Source: CAZCPB01 sp044223975 (lineage in GTDB: Bacteria; Planctomycetota; Phycisphaerae; Phycisphaerales; UBA1924). Taken from it: 64,000 nt of DNA. Position 1 is the stretch's first letter. Each line of letters opens with the position of its first letter. Shown here piece after piece: positions 18,819-27,589 of the stretch. The stretch lies in assembly GCA_044223975.1 (NCBI GenBank), contig JBGALI010000011.1:1-64000 (forward strand), given 5' to 3'. The notes beneath the pieces are model-generated. The model searched no databases. It was not told the origin of the DNA and worked only from the letters and a program-made list of their open reading frames with translations. Both the position numbers and the translations under genes were made by a program.

Positions 18819-21800
18819 CCACCACACGCGGACATCCTCCGAGTGCCGCCGCGGCCCTTGTGGGTCTCAAGGACTTCCAGCGCCGTACGGTCGAGTTCGC
18901 GTTCCGGAGGCTGTACCAAGACGCCGATTCAACGCACCGGTTTCTGGTCGCTGATGAGGTAGGGCTCGGCAAAACGATGGTGGCCCGCGGCGTCATCGCC
19001 AAGACCGTGGAGCACCTTTGGAACTCGGTCAAGCGAATCGACGTCGTGTACGTCTGCTCGAACGCGGAGATTGCTCGCCAGAACATCAACCGGCTGCGAA
19101 TCGACAAAGAGCACGACTTTGCACGGGCAAGCCGAGCGACGCTTCTTCCGATCGAGCTTCACGACATGGCGAAGCGCCGAGTGAACTATGTGTCGATGAC
19201 GCCGGGCACGTCGCTGGAGCCCCGAGGCGGCATGGGTATTGCCAAGGAGCGAGCCGTGCTCTTCGCGATGTTGTGCGGCCACTGGCGCGTAAATGAAAAG
19301 GACAGCCTTCGTGTCCTCCGAGGCGGTGTCAAGCGAGACAACTTCCGCTGGTGGGCAACCGACTGGATGAAGGAGCAGTCGCTGGACGAGGGGCTCCGGA
19401 GTGGGTTCCTCGCCGAGTTGGATCGTTTGGAGGCCGCAGACAGTTCCGCCGGAACCCGTTCGCTTCGTGCCCGGTTCCTGGCTCTTGCGGAGTCTTTGCC
19501 GGACCGTGATCGCGACATCGAGAGAGGGCTGTGGGACGAGCGGCGCAGAGTGATCGCGGAGCTTCGGGCCGTCCTGGGCCGCACATGCATCAAAGCCCTA
19601 CGCCCGGATCTGGTCATTCTCGACGAGTTCCAACGCTTCAAGCACCTGCTCGACCCCAAGAGCGAGGACGCGGAGCTGGCTCGATCGCTGTTCGAGTACG
19701 CCGATGAGCGGGAGGCCAGCCGCGAGGCCGTTCGGGTGCTCCTGCTCTCGGCGACGCCCTACAAGATGTACTCCCTCCAGCACGAGCAGGAGAGCGGCGA
19801 GAACGATCACTACGAGGACTTCGTCGCGACCTACGACTTCCTGGTGCGCAATCGCTCGGAAGACAACAAGGCTCTGAGGACGCTGCTAAGGGATTATCGC
19901 GCTGCGATGTTCAATCTTGACGGCGGCGGCATCGACGGCCTTCGCGGCATCAAGGGCCGGATCGAGGAGCGTCTGCGTCGTGTCATGGCGCGGACGGAGC
20001 GCCTCGCCGTGACTAGCGATCGGAGCGGCATGCTGCGGGAGATCGCGTCGTCCGCCCGGCTCGAGGAGTCGGACGTCCGTCAGTATCTGTCGTCGTCGAG
20101 AGTGGCGACAGCACTCGACCACGGCGAGATCGTCGAGTATTGGAAGTCTGCGCCCTACCTGCTCAACTTCATGGATGAGTACGAGCTCAAGAAGAGCTTC
20201 CGCGCAGCAGTTGGATCCGGTGGTACTCCTGAGTTGTACCACGCGCTCTCCCAACCAGCCGCTGGACTACTGCCGTGGGACGACGTGCTCGCCTACCGAA
20301 AGATCGATCCCGCCAACTCGCGACTGCGGGCATTGCTGCAGGACACCGTCGAGAAGGACCTATGGAAGATGCTCTGGTTGCCGCCCAGCATGCCGTACTA
20401 CTCCCTCGGCGGTGCGTTCGCTGGCGGTAGATCCCTGGAAACGACGAAACGGCTCGTCTTCTCGTCCTGGAAGGTCGTTCCCAAGGTCATCGCGACGGTG
20501 CTCAGCCACGAGGCCGAGCGTCAGATGATCGGCTCGAGCTATTCCGAAGGCGATGACGTCACGATCACAAACTCGACCGAAGGCCGCAAGCGAATCGCGG
20601 CGCTGCTGCGGTTCACGCGAGCGGATGGTCGGCTCACCGGCATGCCCGTGCTCGGGCTGATCTATCCGTCAATCGCACTGACGGCGGCGTTCGACCCCGC
20701 TCACACCGGCGAGGGAATGGTCTCCGTCGATGACGTGCTCGCGCGTGCCCGCGACGCGATGAGAGGGGCGACAGAGCAGGCCATCGCTCGTTGGGCCAGC
20801 CCGGGCGAAGTTGACGAGCGCTGGTACTGGGCTGGTCCCATCCTGCTCGATTACCTGAAGTCGCCCGGCGACACTCGCGCATTCTGGCATCATCCCAAGC
20901 TCGCCACGGAGTGGTCGGGCGAGGACGACCGCACCGATGCAGATGGAGAGGCCGAGACGGAGTCGGCGTGGGCTGAGCACGTTGCACTGGCGAAAGCGCT
21001 TCTGGCAGATGCCGGAAGGCCAGATGTCCGTCCGCTTGGCGCTCCACCGGCAGACCTGCTCGACGTCCTTGCGAAGCTGACGGTAGGGAACCCCGCGGTG
21101 CTGTCCGCGCGATCACTGGGGCACGTCCTGGGAATGCAGTCATGTCGGGATGTCGAAGTACGACTGGCGGCCGGGCGCATCGCGTGGCGGATTCGCAACC
21201 TCTTCAACCTTTCAGAGGTGATCGCCCTCGTCCGTGGACTGAACAGGGCTGAGCCCTATTGGCTCCGCGTCGTCGAGTACGCGATCAATGGCTGTCTCCA
21301 GGCGGTACTCGACGAGTATGCCCATGTGCTGCGCGACGCCCTGGGGGTCAGCCGCCAGCCGCCATCGGAAGCGGCGGCCGCCATCGCCGAAGAGATGGTT
21401 CGGGCGATAGGCCTCAGATCGGCCACGGTCGGCGTCGACGACGTACGCGCGGATCACCGGGCCAAGAGCGTGACCGTGAGCGGTCAGCGCATGCGGGCAA
21501 GGTTCGCGGCACGCTTCGGGCAACAGCAGAGCGAGGACGACAATGACGGCACCCGTGCTGACCAAGTGCGAGCCGCGTTCAACTCTCCGTTCTGGCCGTT
21601 CGTGCTGGCCAGCACATCCGTCGGCCAGGAAGGGTTGGACTTTCATCACTACTGCCATGCCATTGTGCATTGGAACCTGCCGTCCAATCCCGTTGATCTG
21701 GAACAGCGGGAAGGCCGCATCCACCGCTACAAGGGGCACGCGGTTCGCAAGAACGTGGCCAAGGCGTACGGAGATCAACCCGGCTCGCCGATGACGGACC

Positions 21801-22669
21801 GCTGGGAGACGGCGTTTGCAGCGGCCTCGGAGGAGCACTCGAGCGCCACGAGCGAACTCAAGCCGTTCTGGGTGTTTCCGATCCCTGACGGTGCCGTCAT
21901 CGAACGGCATGTTCCAGCGCTGCCGTTGAGTCGCGATGCGGACCGATTGACCAACCTGCGAGCAGCGCTGGCTCTTTACCGGATGGTGTTTGGGCAGCCC
22001 CGACAGGACGAGCTCGTGAAGTTCTTGCAGACACGCCTCTCGGGCCCCGCACTGGCCCAAGTCGTCAACGAGTTGAGGATCGATCTAGAGCCACCGCACG
22101 TGGCACTCCCCGTCATGGACCCGGCGAGTATCGCGACCACCGTTATTGAGCGGGCGCAAGAGTCCGTCGCGAGCAAGGAGTGTGATCTTCTGGTGGTGGC
22201 GAAGGACGCGGTGCTTGGACATTCCGGAGTGCTCCCGCTCGGATGCTACGAGAATCGACTGTGGCCTTTCGTGCCGGCGTGCTGGCCACACCCGCTGCCG
22301 CCGCTGTGTCGGGGGAGCGGGTGCGAACCATCCTGGTGGCTGGCGATGTGGTTTGACAAGATGCAGAAGACCAACTTTGGACTGAGTCTCCTGCTCTCGC
22401 CAATGTCGGACCAACCGCTGCGGATGAGGATTGTTGAACGACTGCTCCAAGATCCCGACGAGTTTGGCATCAGGCGAGATCGCCTCATCAACGTGCCCGG
22501 CATTCCCAAGCAGTGGGTGTTCTTGGCCCACGAAGTGATCTCGCCGCTGTCCGGCCACGGGCTTGATCAGGCACTGGCCAGGCAGCGCATGGACAAGGTT
22601 ATCGACGACTACCTCGTCCGCTTCGCAAGGGTGGGTGAAGCGATCGCCCCATTCCTGGCCGGTCGTTAG
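18815..22669 (+). CDS. Large SNF2/DEAH-type helicase of the PLD/DUF6361 module
   Basis: A 1284-residue protein starting at the GTG that overlaps the PLD-type stop. Walker A is DEVGLGKTMVARGVI (near 47), motif II VILDEFQRF (near 268, DEFQ instead of DEAH), motif III LLLSATPYKM (near 312), and the second lobe has STSVGQEGLDFHHYCHAIVHWN (near 935) and EQREGRIHRYKG (near 965). About 600 residues separate the lobes, far more than in a minimal SF2 helicase. They probably include partner-binding or DNA-specific domains. It ends one base before the convergent nuclease gene. With the PLD-type protein it could form a translocating nuclease complex; this is inference. Confidence 0.85.
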   Translation: MTTTRGHPPSAAAALVGLKDFQRRTVEFAFRRLYQDADSTHRFLVADEVGLGKTMVARGVIAKTVEHLWNSVKRIDVVYVCSNAEIARQNINRLRIDKEHDFARASRATLLPIELHDMAKRRVNYVSMTPGTSLEPRGGMGIAKERAVLFAMLCGHWRVNEKDSLRVLRGGVKRDNFRWWATDWMKEQSLDEGLRSGFLAELDRLEAADSSAGTRSLRARFLALAESLPDRDRDIERGLWDERRRVIAELRAVLGRTCIKALRPDLVILDEFQRFKHLLDPKSEDAELARSLFEYADEREASREAVRVLLLSATPYKMYSLQHEQESGENDHYEDFVATYDFLVRNRSEDNKALRTLLRDYRAAMFNLDGGGIDGLRGIKGRIEERLRRVMARTERLAVTSDRSGMLREIASSARLEESDVRQYLSSSRVATALDHGEIVEYWKSAPYLLNFMDEYELKKSFRAAVGSGGTPELYHALSQPAAGLLPWDDVLAYRKIDPANSRLRALLQDTVEKDLWKMLWLPPSMPYYSLGGAFAGGRSLETTKRLVFSSWKVVPKVIATVLSHEAERQMIGSSYSEGDDVTITNSTEGRKRIAALLRFTRADGRLTGMPVLGLIYPSIALTAAFDPAHTGEGMVSVDDVLARARDAMRGATEQAIARWASPGEVDERWYWAGPILLDYLKSPGDTRAFWHHPKLATEWSGEDDRTDADGEAETESAWAEHVALAKALLADAGRPDVRPLGAPPADLLDVLAKLTVGNPAVLSARSLGHVLGMQSCRDVEVRLAAGRIAWRIRNLFNLSEVIALVRGLNRAEPYWLRVVEYAINGCLQAVLDEYAHVLRDALGVSRQPPSEAAAAIAEEMVRAIGLRSATVGVDDVRADHRAKSVTVSGQRMRARFAARFGQQQSEDDNDGTRADQVRAAFNSPFWPFVLASTSVGQEGLDFHHYCHAIVHWNLPSNPVDLEQREGRIHRYKGHAVRKNVAKAYGDQPGSPMTDRWETAFAAASEEHSSATSELKPFWVFPIPDGAVIERHVPALPLSRDADRLTNLRAALALYRMVFGQPRQDELVKFLQTRLSGPALAQVVNELRIDLEPPHVALPVMDPASIATTVIERAQESVASKECDLLVVAKDAVLGHSGVLPLGCYENRLWPFVPACWPHPLPPLCRGSGCEPSWWLAMWFDKMQKTNFGLSLLLSPMSDQPLRMRIVERLLQDPDEFGIRRDRLINVPGIPKQWVFLAHEVISPLSGHGLDQALARQRMDKVIDDYLVRFARVGEAIAPFLAGR

Positions 22670-22670
22670 C

Positions 22671-23936
22671 TCATTTGTGATCGCGACGCGCTCGGAGACG
22701 GACTGAAATCTCCCGGTCGGTCCACACGAACTTCTCGAGGATGCGCCGCAGTTCGGAGTTAGTCTCAGCCGATTCCCAAGCCGTGCGCAAATCCCCGATG
22801 TTGAGGCTGCTCAGTTGCGGCCACCACGGCGTTGCTCGAAGGGCGGCCTCCAACTCCGCTGCTTTCTCCGGCTCCTGGCCCTTCCGAGGAAAGAGCACGC
22901 GATCGTTCACCGTGATCGCGACCTCCGTTCTCCGACCCGCGATCAGTTCAAGCCCGTCGCGCTGCGCGATCGCTAGGAGGGCTTGGCGAATCTCCTCAAT
23001 CTGCCCCTCGATGTCGCCTTGTTCACCTTGCAAGAGCTTCCGCTTGGAATCCAATTCCGCCCAGCGGTCCACCAGCGCGACGGCGGGCTCCGTGGCCAGA
23101 TCACTCTCTGGCATGACGCGAACCTGATACAGGTGCTTTCGCGCTGGGCAGACCTGCTGATACTCGCAATAGGAGCACAGCGGCCCTTCGTGCGTTGGGA
23201 AGCGGCTGGTGTGGTCGCCGCGACCTTCGATGTCGGTGATTGTCGCGATCGCTTCGGCGCGAAGCTGGTCCAGTTGCGAGGGCGTACGCGTGGACACAAT
23301 CGAATGATCGAAGCGGAGGAAGTGCCAGATGAGCTCTACGTGCTCAACACCCTTCCACATGCGACGGATGCCGATTTCGTAGTAGGCCAGCTGCGGATCG
23401 TCGTCCTTCTCAGCCTGGGTGGGCAGGCTGCTATTGGTCTTGTAGTCGTGGATCTGCCAGCAGCCATCGGCCGTTTTGGTCAGCCGATCGATGTATCCGA
23501 TCATCTTGAACCTGCCTGCCTCATCGAGCGGGAAATTGATCATCTGCTCGAGGCCGATCACGGTTGCCTGATCGAATGGGTGGAACCGCTGATAGTACTT
23601 CTCGATACAGCGCCATCCGAGCGAGATGTAGTCGTCAGGAGTCGCTCCACGATCGTGGATGACAACGGCCGGCGTCCATTGCGATGCCCATTCCTGATCA
23701 AACTGCTCCCGAAGACTCTCGACCGAAGGCACGATGCCCTTGGCCACCCGTTCGTATAGGTGCTCGAGCACAGCGTGTACGCGCGAGCCCAGGAACGTCG
23801 CGATCTGTTCCGGCTGCTCGGGCAGTTCGATCTTTGCGATGTACCGATAGAAGTACTTCCGCGGGCAGTGGCGGAAGCTCTCGATCCGACTGTGGGAGTA
23901 CACGGGCATAGGGAGGTTGCCAAGTGTATTGACCAT
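22671..23936 (-). CDS. Cas4/RecB-like PD-(D/E)XK nuclease with Fe-S-type cysteines
   Basis: A 421-residue protein from the ATG at 23936; an in-frame ATG at 23909 is the alternative, and neither has a strong ribosome-binding site. Motifs in order: SRIESFRHCPRKYFYRYI (first Cys), GSRVHAVLEHLYE, MIGYIDR with its Asp, HDYKTNS (D-x-K) and DPQLAYYEIGIRR, all typical of RecB/Cas4 nucleases. A terminal LCSYCEYQQVCP supplies three more Cys, so four Cys could hold a 4Fe-4S cluster as in Cas4 and AddB. The C-terminal 120 residues are a coiled-coil-like extension. It converges with the big helicase with a one-base gap and diverges from the DUF6508-like gene. Confidence 0.85.
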   Translation of the reverse strand: MVNTLGNLPMPVYSHSRIESFRHCPRKYFYRYIAKIELPEQPEQIATFLGSRVHAVLEHLYERVAKGIVPSVESLREQFDQEWASQWTPAVVIHDRGATPDDYISLGWRCIEKYYQRFHPFDQATVIGLEQMINFPLDEAGRFKMIGYIDRLTKTADGCWQIHDYKTNSSLPTQAEKDDDPQLAYYEIGIRRMWKGVEHVELIWHFLRFDHSIVSTRTPSQLDQLRAEAIATITDIEGRGDHTSRFPTHEGPLCSYCEYQQVCPARKHLYQVRVMPESDLATEPAVALVDRWAELDSKRKLLQGEQGDIEGQIEEIRQALLAIAQRDGLELIAGRRTEVAITVNDRVLFPRKGQEPEKAAELEAALRATPWWPQLSSLNIGDLRTAWESAETNSELRRILEKFVWTDREISVRLRARRDHK

Positions 23937-23974
23937 CAGCAGCCCGGAACCCCTCACGGCCCTACGGTCACCCC

Positions 23975-24370
23975 GTGCCTTCCGAGGAACATCTGCTATC
24001 GCCGAGGACCTGGGAGGACCGTCTGCGCGGGCTTGCCGCATTGCTACCCCTCTTTGAGAAGCCCGATGCTGAATCTGGGGAAGCGATCTCGGCGTTGAAT
24101 GACGTTGCCTATCGACTGGGTTGGGTTCTGCCCGACTTTGACTGGCCTAGCTGGGCCCACGGGCCTGAGTGCCAGCGGCTGGTTCAGCACCCCACCGAGG
24201 TTGCCGCCGTAGACGCTTTCACGCTGGCGCGGCTTCTGACGGCCCACCTCCGCCAAGACCGCTTCTGTGAGGGCCACCTCGAGTCTGCCTATGCGGGTGG
24301 TCACCTGGAGGCCATCGTTCGGCGCGCGGCCGCACTCGCGGGTGGGTTCCGTGCACAAGACGGTCCGTGA
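23975..24370 (+). CDS. DUF6508-like protein
   Basis: A 131-residue protein with a GTG start. It shows LAALLPLFEKPDAE...FDWPSW, then FTLARLLTAHLRQDRFCEGHLESAYAGGH, a pattern I recognise from DUF6508 proteins. The function is unknown. The gene diverges from the nuclease gene, with only 38 bases between the two starts. The adjacent 78 bases to the sigma-like gene hold no clear signal. Similar small proteins are common in accessory regions. Confidence 0.7.
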   Translation: MPSEEHLLSPRTWEDRLRGLAALLPLFEKPDAESGEAISALNDVAYRLGWVLPDFDWPSWAHGPECQRLVQHPTEVAAVDAFTLARLLTAHLRQDRFCEGHLESAYAGGHLEAIVRRAAALAGGFRAQDGP

Positions 24371-24448
24371 TCGCCGAGGTGTACCCGTCCCTGTGGAGCC
24401 GCGGGATTCCCAAGTGCGAACGCACATCCGATCGGAGGTTGTCATCCC

Positions 24449-25147
24449 TCATGGCTCGTGCAGTCCAAATGGCTCCAAGTGCGCCCGTAACGCGTCCAGA
24501 TCCCGGAAAACGCGGCGACGGGAACGTCCGGTCTTGCGTGCCACTGCAGCAACCGTCTCCCCTTTGGCAAGCTCGTCAACCAACGGAAGGAGGTGTTCAG
24601 GCACGGCTTGTATCGCGTCCGCGATATCCACACGCACGTCAATCACCTGACGCTCTTCGGGGCGAACGACGCCGAGCCTCCGCCAACTGGAAGCAGGCGT
24701 GAGGTGATCGTTGAGGGGCCGATCGTCGTTTGTGATCGCGTCGAGTGAGAGTGTCAGCTTTCGCCCCCCTCTCTTTATCGAGCGGCGTTCGCGGAGCAGC
24801 AAAGCGACAGCAGTCGTGATCAGCATGGAGATGAACGCCTCCGGTATCCCACGGTTCCGGTCATGCGCGTGAAGTCGCTCGATCACGTACAGCAGTAGTT
24901 GCTGTTTGATGTCGTCCTGATCCGTTACCTTCAGACCGGCCTTTCCGACAAGCTGGCGCGCTTTGATTGATGCAAGCGACTCGGCAAACGGGCGCACGGC
25001 AGCCCATCGCCGAGCGTCGAATGGCTGCTTCGCGGCTTCTTGATCGGGGCTCCGCCGGCGGCGACCATCTCTCTCGGTGCTTCGGGCGAAACCGGAAATG
25101 GCGGAGTGCGGGCTGTTCGAAACGCTGGGTAGGTGGTGGTTTCTCAT
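24449..25147 (-). CDS. Sigma-70/ECF-like transcription factor, divergent
   Basis: A 232-residue protein from the ATG at 25147. A longer start at 25204 is open but less protein-like. Residues about 80-120 contain TDQDDIKQQLLLYVIERLHAHD, like the DxxQ/L region 2 of sigma factors. The C-terminus has GETVAAVARKTGRSRRRVFRDLDALRAHL, a region-4-type helix-turn-helix. The middle segment is basic and rich in Arg/Lys. No anti-sigma gene is adjacent. Sigma-like HTH genes of this style occur in planctomycete integrated elements. It may be the island's own transcription factor, but its promoters are unknown. Confidence 0.6.
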   Translation of the reverse strand: MRNHHLPSVSNSPHSAISGFARSTERDGRRRRSPDQEAAKQPFDARRWAAVRPFAESLASIKARQLVGKAGLKVTDQDDIKQQLLLYVIERLHAHDRNRGIPEAFISMLITTAVALLLRERRSIKRGGRKLTLSLDAITNDDRPLNDHLTPASSWRRLGVVRPEERQVIDVRVDIADAIQAVPEHLLPLVDELAKGETVAAVARKTGRSRRRVFRDLDALRAHLEPFGLHEP

Positions 25148-25204
25148 GCCGAAGCGTGTCGCCTCGGCTCCCGCCAGAGCTGATCCGGCTATACCGCGAT
25201 CCAA

Positions 25205-25903
25205 ATCGCCGGATCACGTGGGAGAGTGGCGGCCACCGTTCAATCTCCGAACAGGGAGGCTGTTAACCAGAGAACGGCAGCCCGAAACCCGCGTGGCGCG
25301 TCGGATTCTGGCCTTTGAACCCGTTCCGATCGGGGAGTTCAAGGCCCTCGTCAAAGGTGACGGGGGCCTTGTTGTTTATAGTTTGGGCGCCCGAACCGGC
25401 CCCTCTCCTGGCGTGCCGCGGCGGTATTCGGGGCTGTCGGCGTCGATACCGAGGGCAAGGTTCCGATCCGAACGACCCGGTTTGGGCAGGCCAAACTCCC
25501 GCGCTCGCGGGTCCTCGCGTGACCGCTGGTTAACACGGATGCGAATTGGCTCCCGCGCTCCATGCACGCGGCGCGGCACACTTCCCGCGACCGCTCCGGC
25601 GTCGCGCCGCTCCACACCTCCATCGCCGCCTCGTACCGGTGCCCCACGTTTCGGTACACCCGGCTGCTCAGCCGGCGGTTCCGCAGCCCGTGCTACAGGA
25701 TCGTTCCGAGCGGGCTCCGGATGCGAGCGCAGTTTTGCCCTGGCTCTGGCGTCTTGATCGGGGTGTGAAGGAGCGTCGGACTTGGACTCGCGGTGCTCAC
25801 GATGCCTCAGCCGCGAGAGCCTTTCCGACGGGGACACGCCCGTGTACGATCCGCCCCCAATCGGGCGTGTGGACCCGCCCTTCTTTGAGTTGCTGGAGGA
25901 TCA
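25205..25903. other. Gene-poor 0.7 kb at the island's right edge
   Basis: No convincing gene is seen. All frames are open by high GC only. One minus-strand frame at about 25500-25700 codes a plausible helical stretch (VYRNVGHRYEAAMEVWSG) directly after a stop codon, and could be a decayed gene end. An inverted repeat GTTTGG-5-CCAAAC lies at 25480-25496. GTTAACC at 25262-25268 resembles a tRNA-Asn anticodon loop, but no cloverleaf can be drawn. The segment may be the remains of an integration junction. Confidence 0.5.
25310..25379 (+). terminator. Terminator sharing its 5' arm with an upstream hairpin (attenuator-like)
   Basis: The hairpin GGCCCTCGTC (25343-25352) / GACGGGGGCC (25359-25368) is ten pairs with one G-T, and is followed by a T-rich run (25369-25378). 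The upstream pair GGCCTTTGAAC (25310-25320) / GTTCAAGGCC (25337-25346) uses GGCC 25343-25346, which is also the first arm of the terminator. The two folds therefore compete, as in an attenuator. No gene or recognisable RNA is seen just upstream. Confidence 0.6.
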
Positions 25904-27412
25904 GTGGAGACCATTGTGAAATCGATTCGAAACCTTGCCGGCATTCTGGCCGTCGCAATCGTCGCAACGGCGTCCGCCCAGACCTACAAGATGACCACGC
26001 CGATCGCGCCGGGCGTCGCCGTGCCGGACAAGATCGAGAGTTCCATCGGGACCCTGGACCTCAGCTACGGCTACCCGTCGGCCGAGACCGTCGCCAAGAT
26101 CTATGACAACCTCGACCGCTCCCGCGCCCTGCAGGCCTATCTCATGGCCATCCCGATCGTCAACCAGGCCGGGATGCGCGACTCGCTCGGCCGGTTCGGC
26201 CCGGCGAACCAGACCGACGTCATATGGGAGAACCTCGTCGATCCGCGCACCGTCGAGCTCACGGCCAACGACAACACGATCTACAACTTCATCTGGATCG
26301 ACACCAAGAAGGGCCCGCTCGTTCTCGAAGTCCCGCCCGAGATCCTCGGTGGCGTGAACGACTTCTGGTACCGCTGGGTCGGTGACGTCGGCATCACCGG
26401 CGAAGACCGCGGCAAGGGCGGCAAGTACCTCGTCCTCCCCCCCGGATACAAGGGCGAGATCCCCGCGGGGTACGCGGTCCTGCGCCCGAACACGTTCGGC
26501 AACTGGTTCTTCTTCCGCGCCTTCGTCGTCGACGGCTCCACCAAGCCCGGCGTCGAGCTGGTGAAGAAGCACCTGAAGATCTACCAGCTCTCCGACGCCG
26601 CGAACCCGCCCGCGATGAAGTTCGTCAACGGCTCGGGCGTGCCGGCAAACTTCGTCGCCCCGGGTGACTATTCGTTCTGGAACATGCTCAACCAGGTGAT
26701 TCAGGAAGAGCCGCCGCAAGGCTCCGATCCGACCACGCTCGGGTTGTTCGCTTCGATCGGCATCGTTAAAGGTCAGCCCTTCGCCCCCGACGAGCGGATG
26801 AAGAAGATCCTGACCGACGCGGCCAACATCGGCGCGGTCACGGCCCGCACCATCGCCTTCAAGGTGCGTTCGCCGGAGGCCTACTTCTACCCCGACAGCC
26901 CGTGGCGTCTCCCCTTCTTCGGCGGCTACAAGTTTGAGAGCGCGCCGGGTGTGACGAACATGGACGGCTACATCCAGTATTACTACTTCGCCACCGGCGT
27001 CACCCCGGCGATGGAAATGAAGATGGTCGGCAAGGGCTCGCAGTACCCGTGGTGCGTGCAAGACGCGAACGGCAACCCCTTTGACGGCGGCAAGAACTAC
27101 AGGATGCACATCCCGGCCAAGGTCCCGGTGAAGGACTTCTGGTCGGTGATCGTGTATGACAACCAGACTCGCTCCATGGTCCAGACCGACCAGAAAGCGC
27201 CGAGCGTCAGCAGCCAGGACAAGGGAATCAAGACAAACGCCGACGGCTCGGTGGACGTGTTCTTCGGCCCAAAGGCGCCGGCCGGCTTTGAAAGCAACTG
27301 GATCCAGACGCTCCCCGGCAAAGGCTGGTTCATGATTTTCCGCCTCTACGGCCCGCTCGAACCCTGGTTCGACAAGACGTGGCGGCCCGGTGCGATCGAA
27401 CTCGAGAAGTAG
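25904..27412 (+). CDS. Secreted DUF1254/DUF1214 domain protein
   Basis: A 502-residue protein from the GTG at 25904; a GTG at 25916 is also possible. GGAGGA at 25895-25900 is close to the first and far from the second. The N-terminus (ILAVAIVATASAQ) is a Sec signal peptide, implying the periplasm. The body has the DUF1254 then DUF1214 order: YPSAETVAKIYDNLD...QAYLMAIPIV, NDNTIYNFIWID, PPGYKGEIPAGY, and a C-terminal DFWSVIVYDNQTRSM. The family is widespread but biochemically uncharacterised. A paralogue lies at 42508. It stands alone, with no partner within 170 bases on either side. Confidence 0.88.
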   Translation: METIVKSIRNLAGILAVAIVATASAQTYKMTTPIAPGVAVPDKIESSIGTLDLSYGYPSAETVAKIYDNLDRSRALQAYLMAIPIVNQAGMRDSLGRFGPANQTDVIWENLVDPRTVELTANDNTIYNFIWIDTKKGPLVLEVPPEILGGVNDFWYRWVGDVGITGEDRGKGGKYLVLPPGYKGEIPAGYAVLRPNTFGNWFFFRAFVVDGSTKPGVELVKKHLKIYQLSDAANPPAMKFVNGSGVPANFVAPGDYSFWNMLNQVIQEEPPQGSDPTTLGLFASIGIVKGQPFAPDERMKKILTDAANIGAVTARTIAFKVRSPEAYFYPDSPWRLPFFGGYKFESAPGVTNMDGYIQYYYFATGVTPAMEMKMVGKGSQYPWCVQDANGNPFDGGKNYRMHIPAKVPVKDFWSVIVYDNQTRSMVQTDQKAPSVSSQDKGIKTNADGSVDVFFGPKAPAGFESNWIQTLPGKGWFMIFRLYGPLEPWFDKTWRPGAIELEK

Positions 27413-27589
27413 CTCGCGGAGAATCGAACAGCCCGCGATCACCGACCCGATACCAGCGAACGAACCGTTCCTGCGTATCCTTGCCGCTTCGCACCCGACG
27501 CCAGGCCGTGGCGCGGACGGTCCCGACCACGCGTTGCCGGTGAGCGTGTCCGGTATCGTTCGGCCGCGCCAAGGGCTCAGGAACGTTCC

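Noticed and set aside
2661..22669. Canonical BREX or DISARM
   Set aside because: No PglZ, BrxL or BrxA/B-type gene (BREX), and no DrmB/DUF1998 or DrmA-type gene (DISARM) is present. Only the SNF2 helicase and PLD protein recall DISARM.
22671..23936. CRISPR-Cas locus around the Cas4-like gene
   Set aside because: No direct-repeat/spacer array, Cas1 or Cas2-like gene is visible in the window.
24367..24702. Plus-strand open frame opposite the sigma-like gene
   Set aside because: No ribosome-binding site, no domain, and the minus-strand frame has region 2- and 4-like motifs.
25205..25340. tRNA-Asn-like GGCTGTTAACC element
   Set aside because: The anticodon-stem bases do not pair, no D arm or TTCGA T arm is present, and no acceptor stem can be formed.
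25376..25837. Long minus-strand open frame in the gap
   Set aside because: Composition-driven (Arg/Pro/Ala/Gly), overlaps the terminator T run, and shows no fold pattern.
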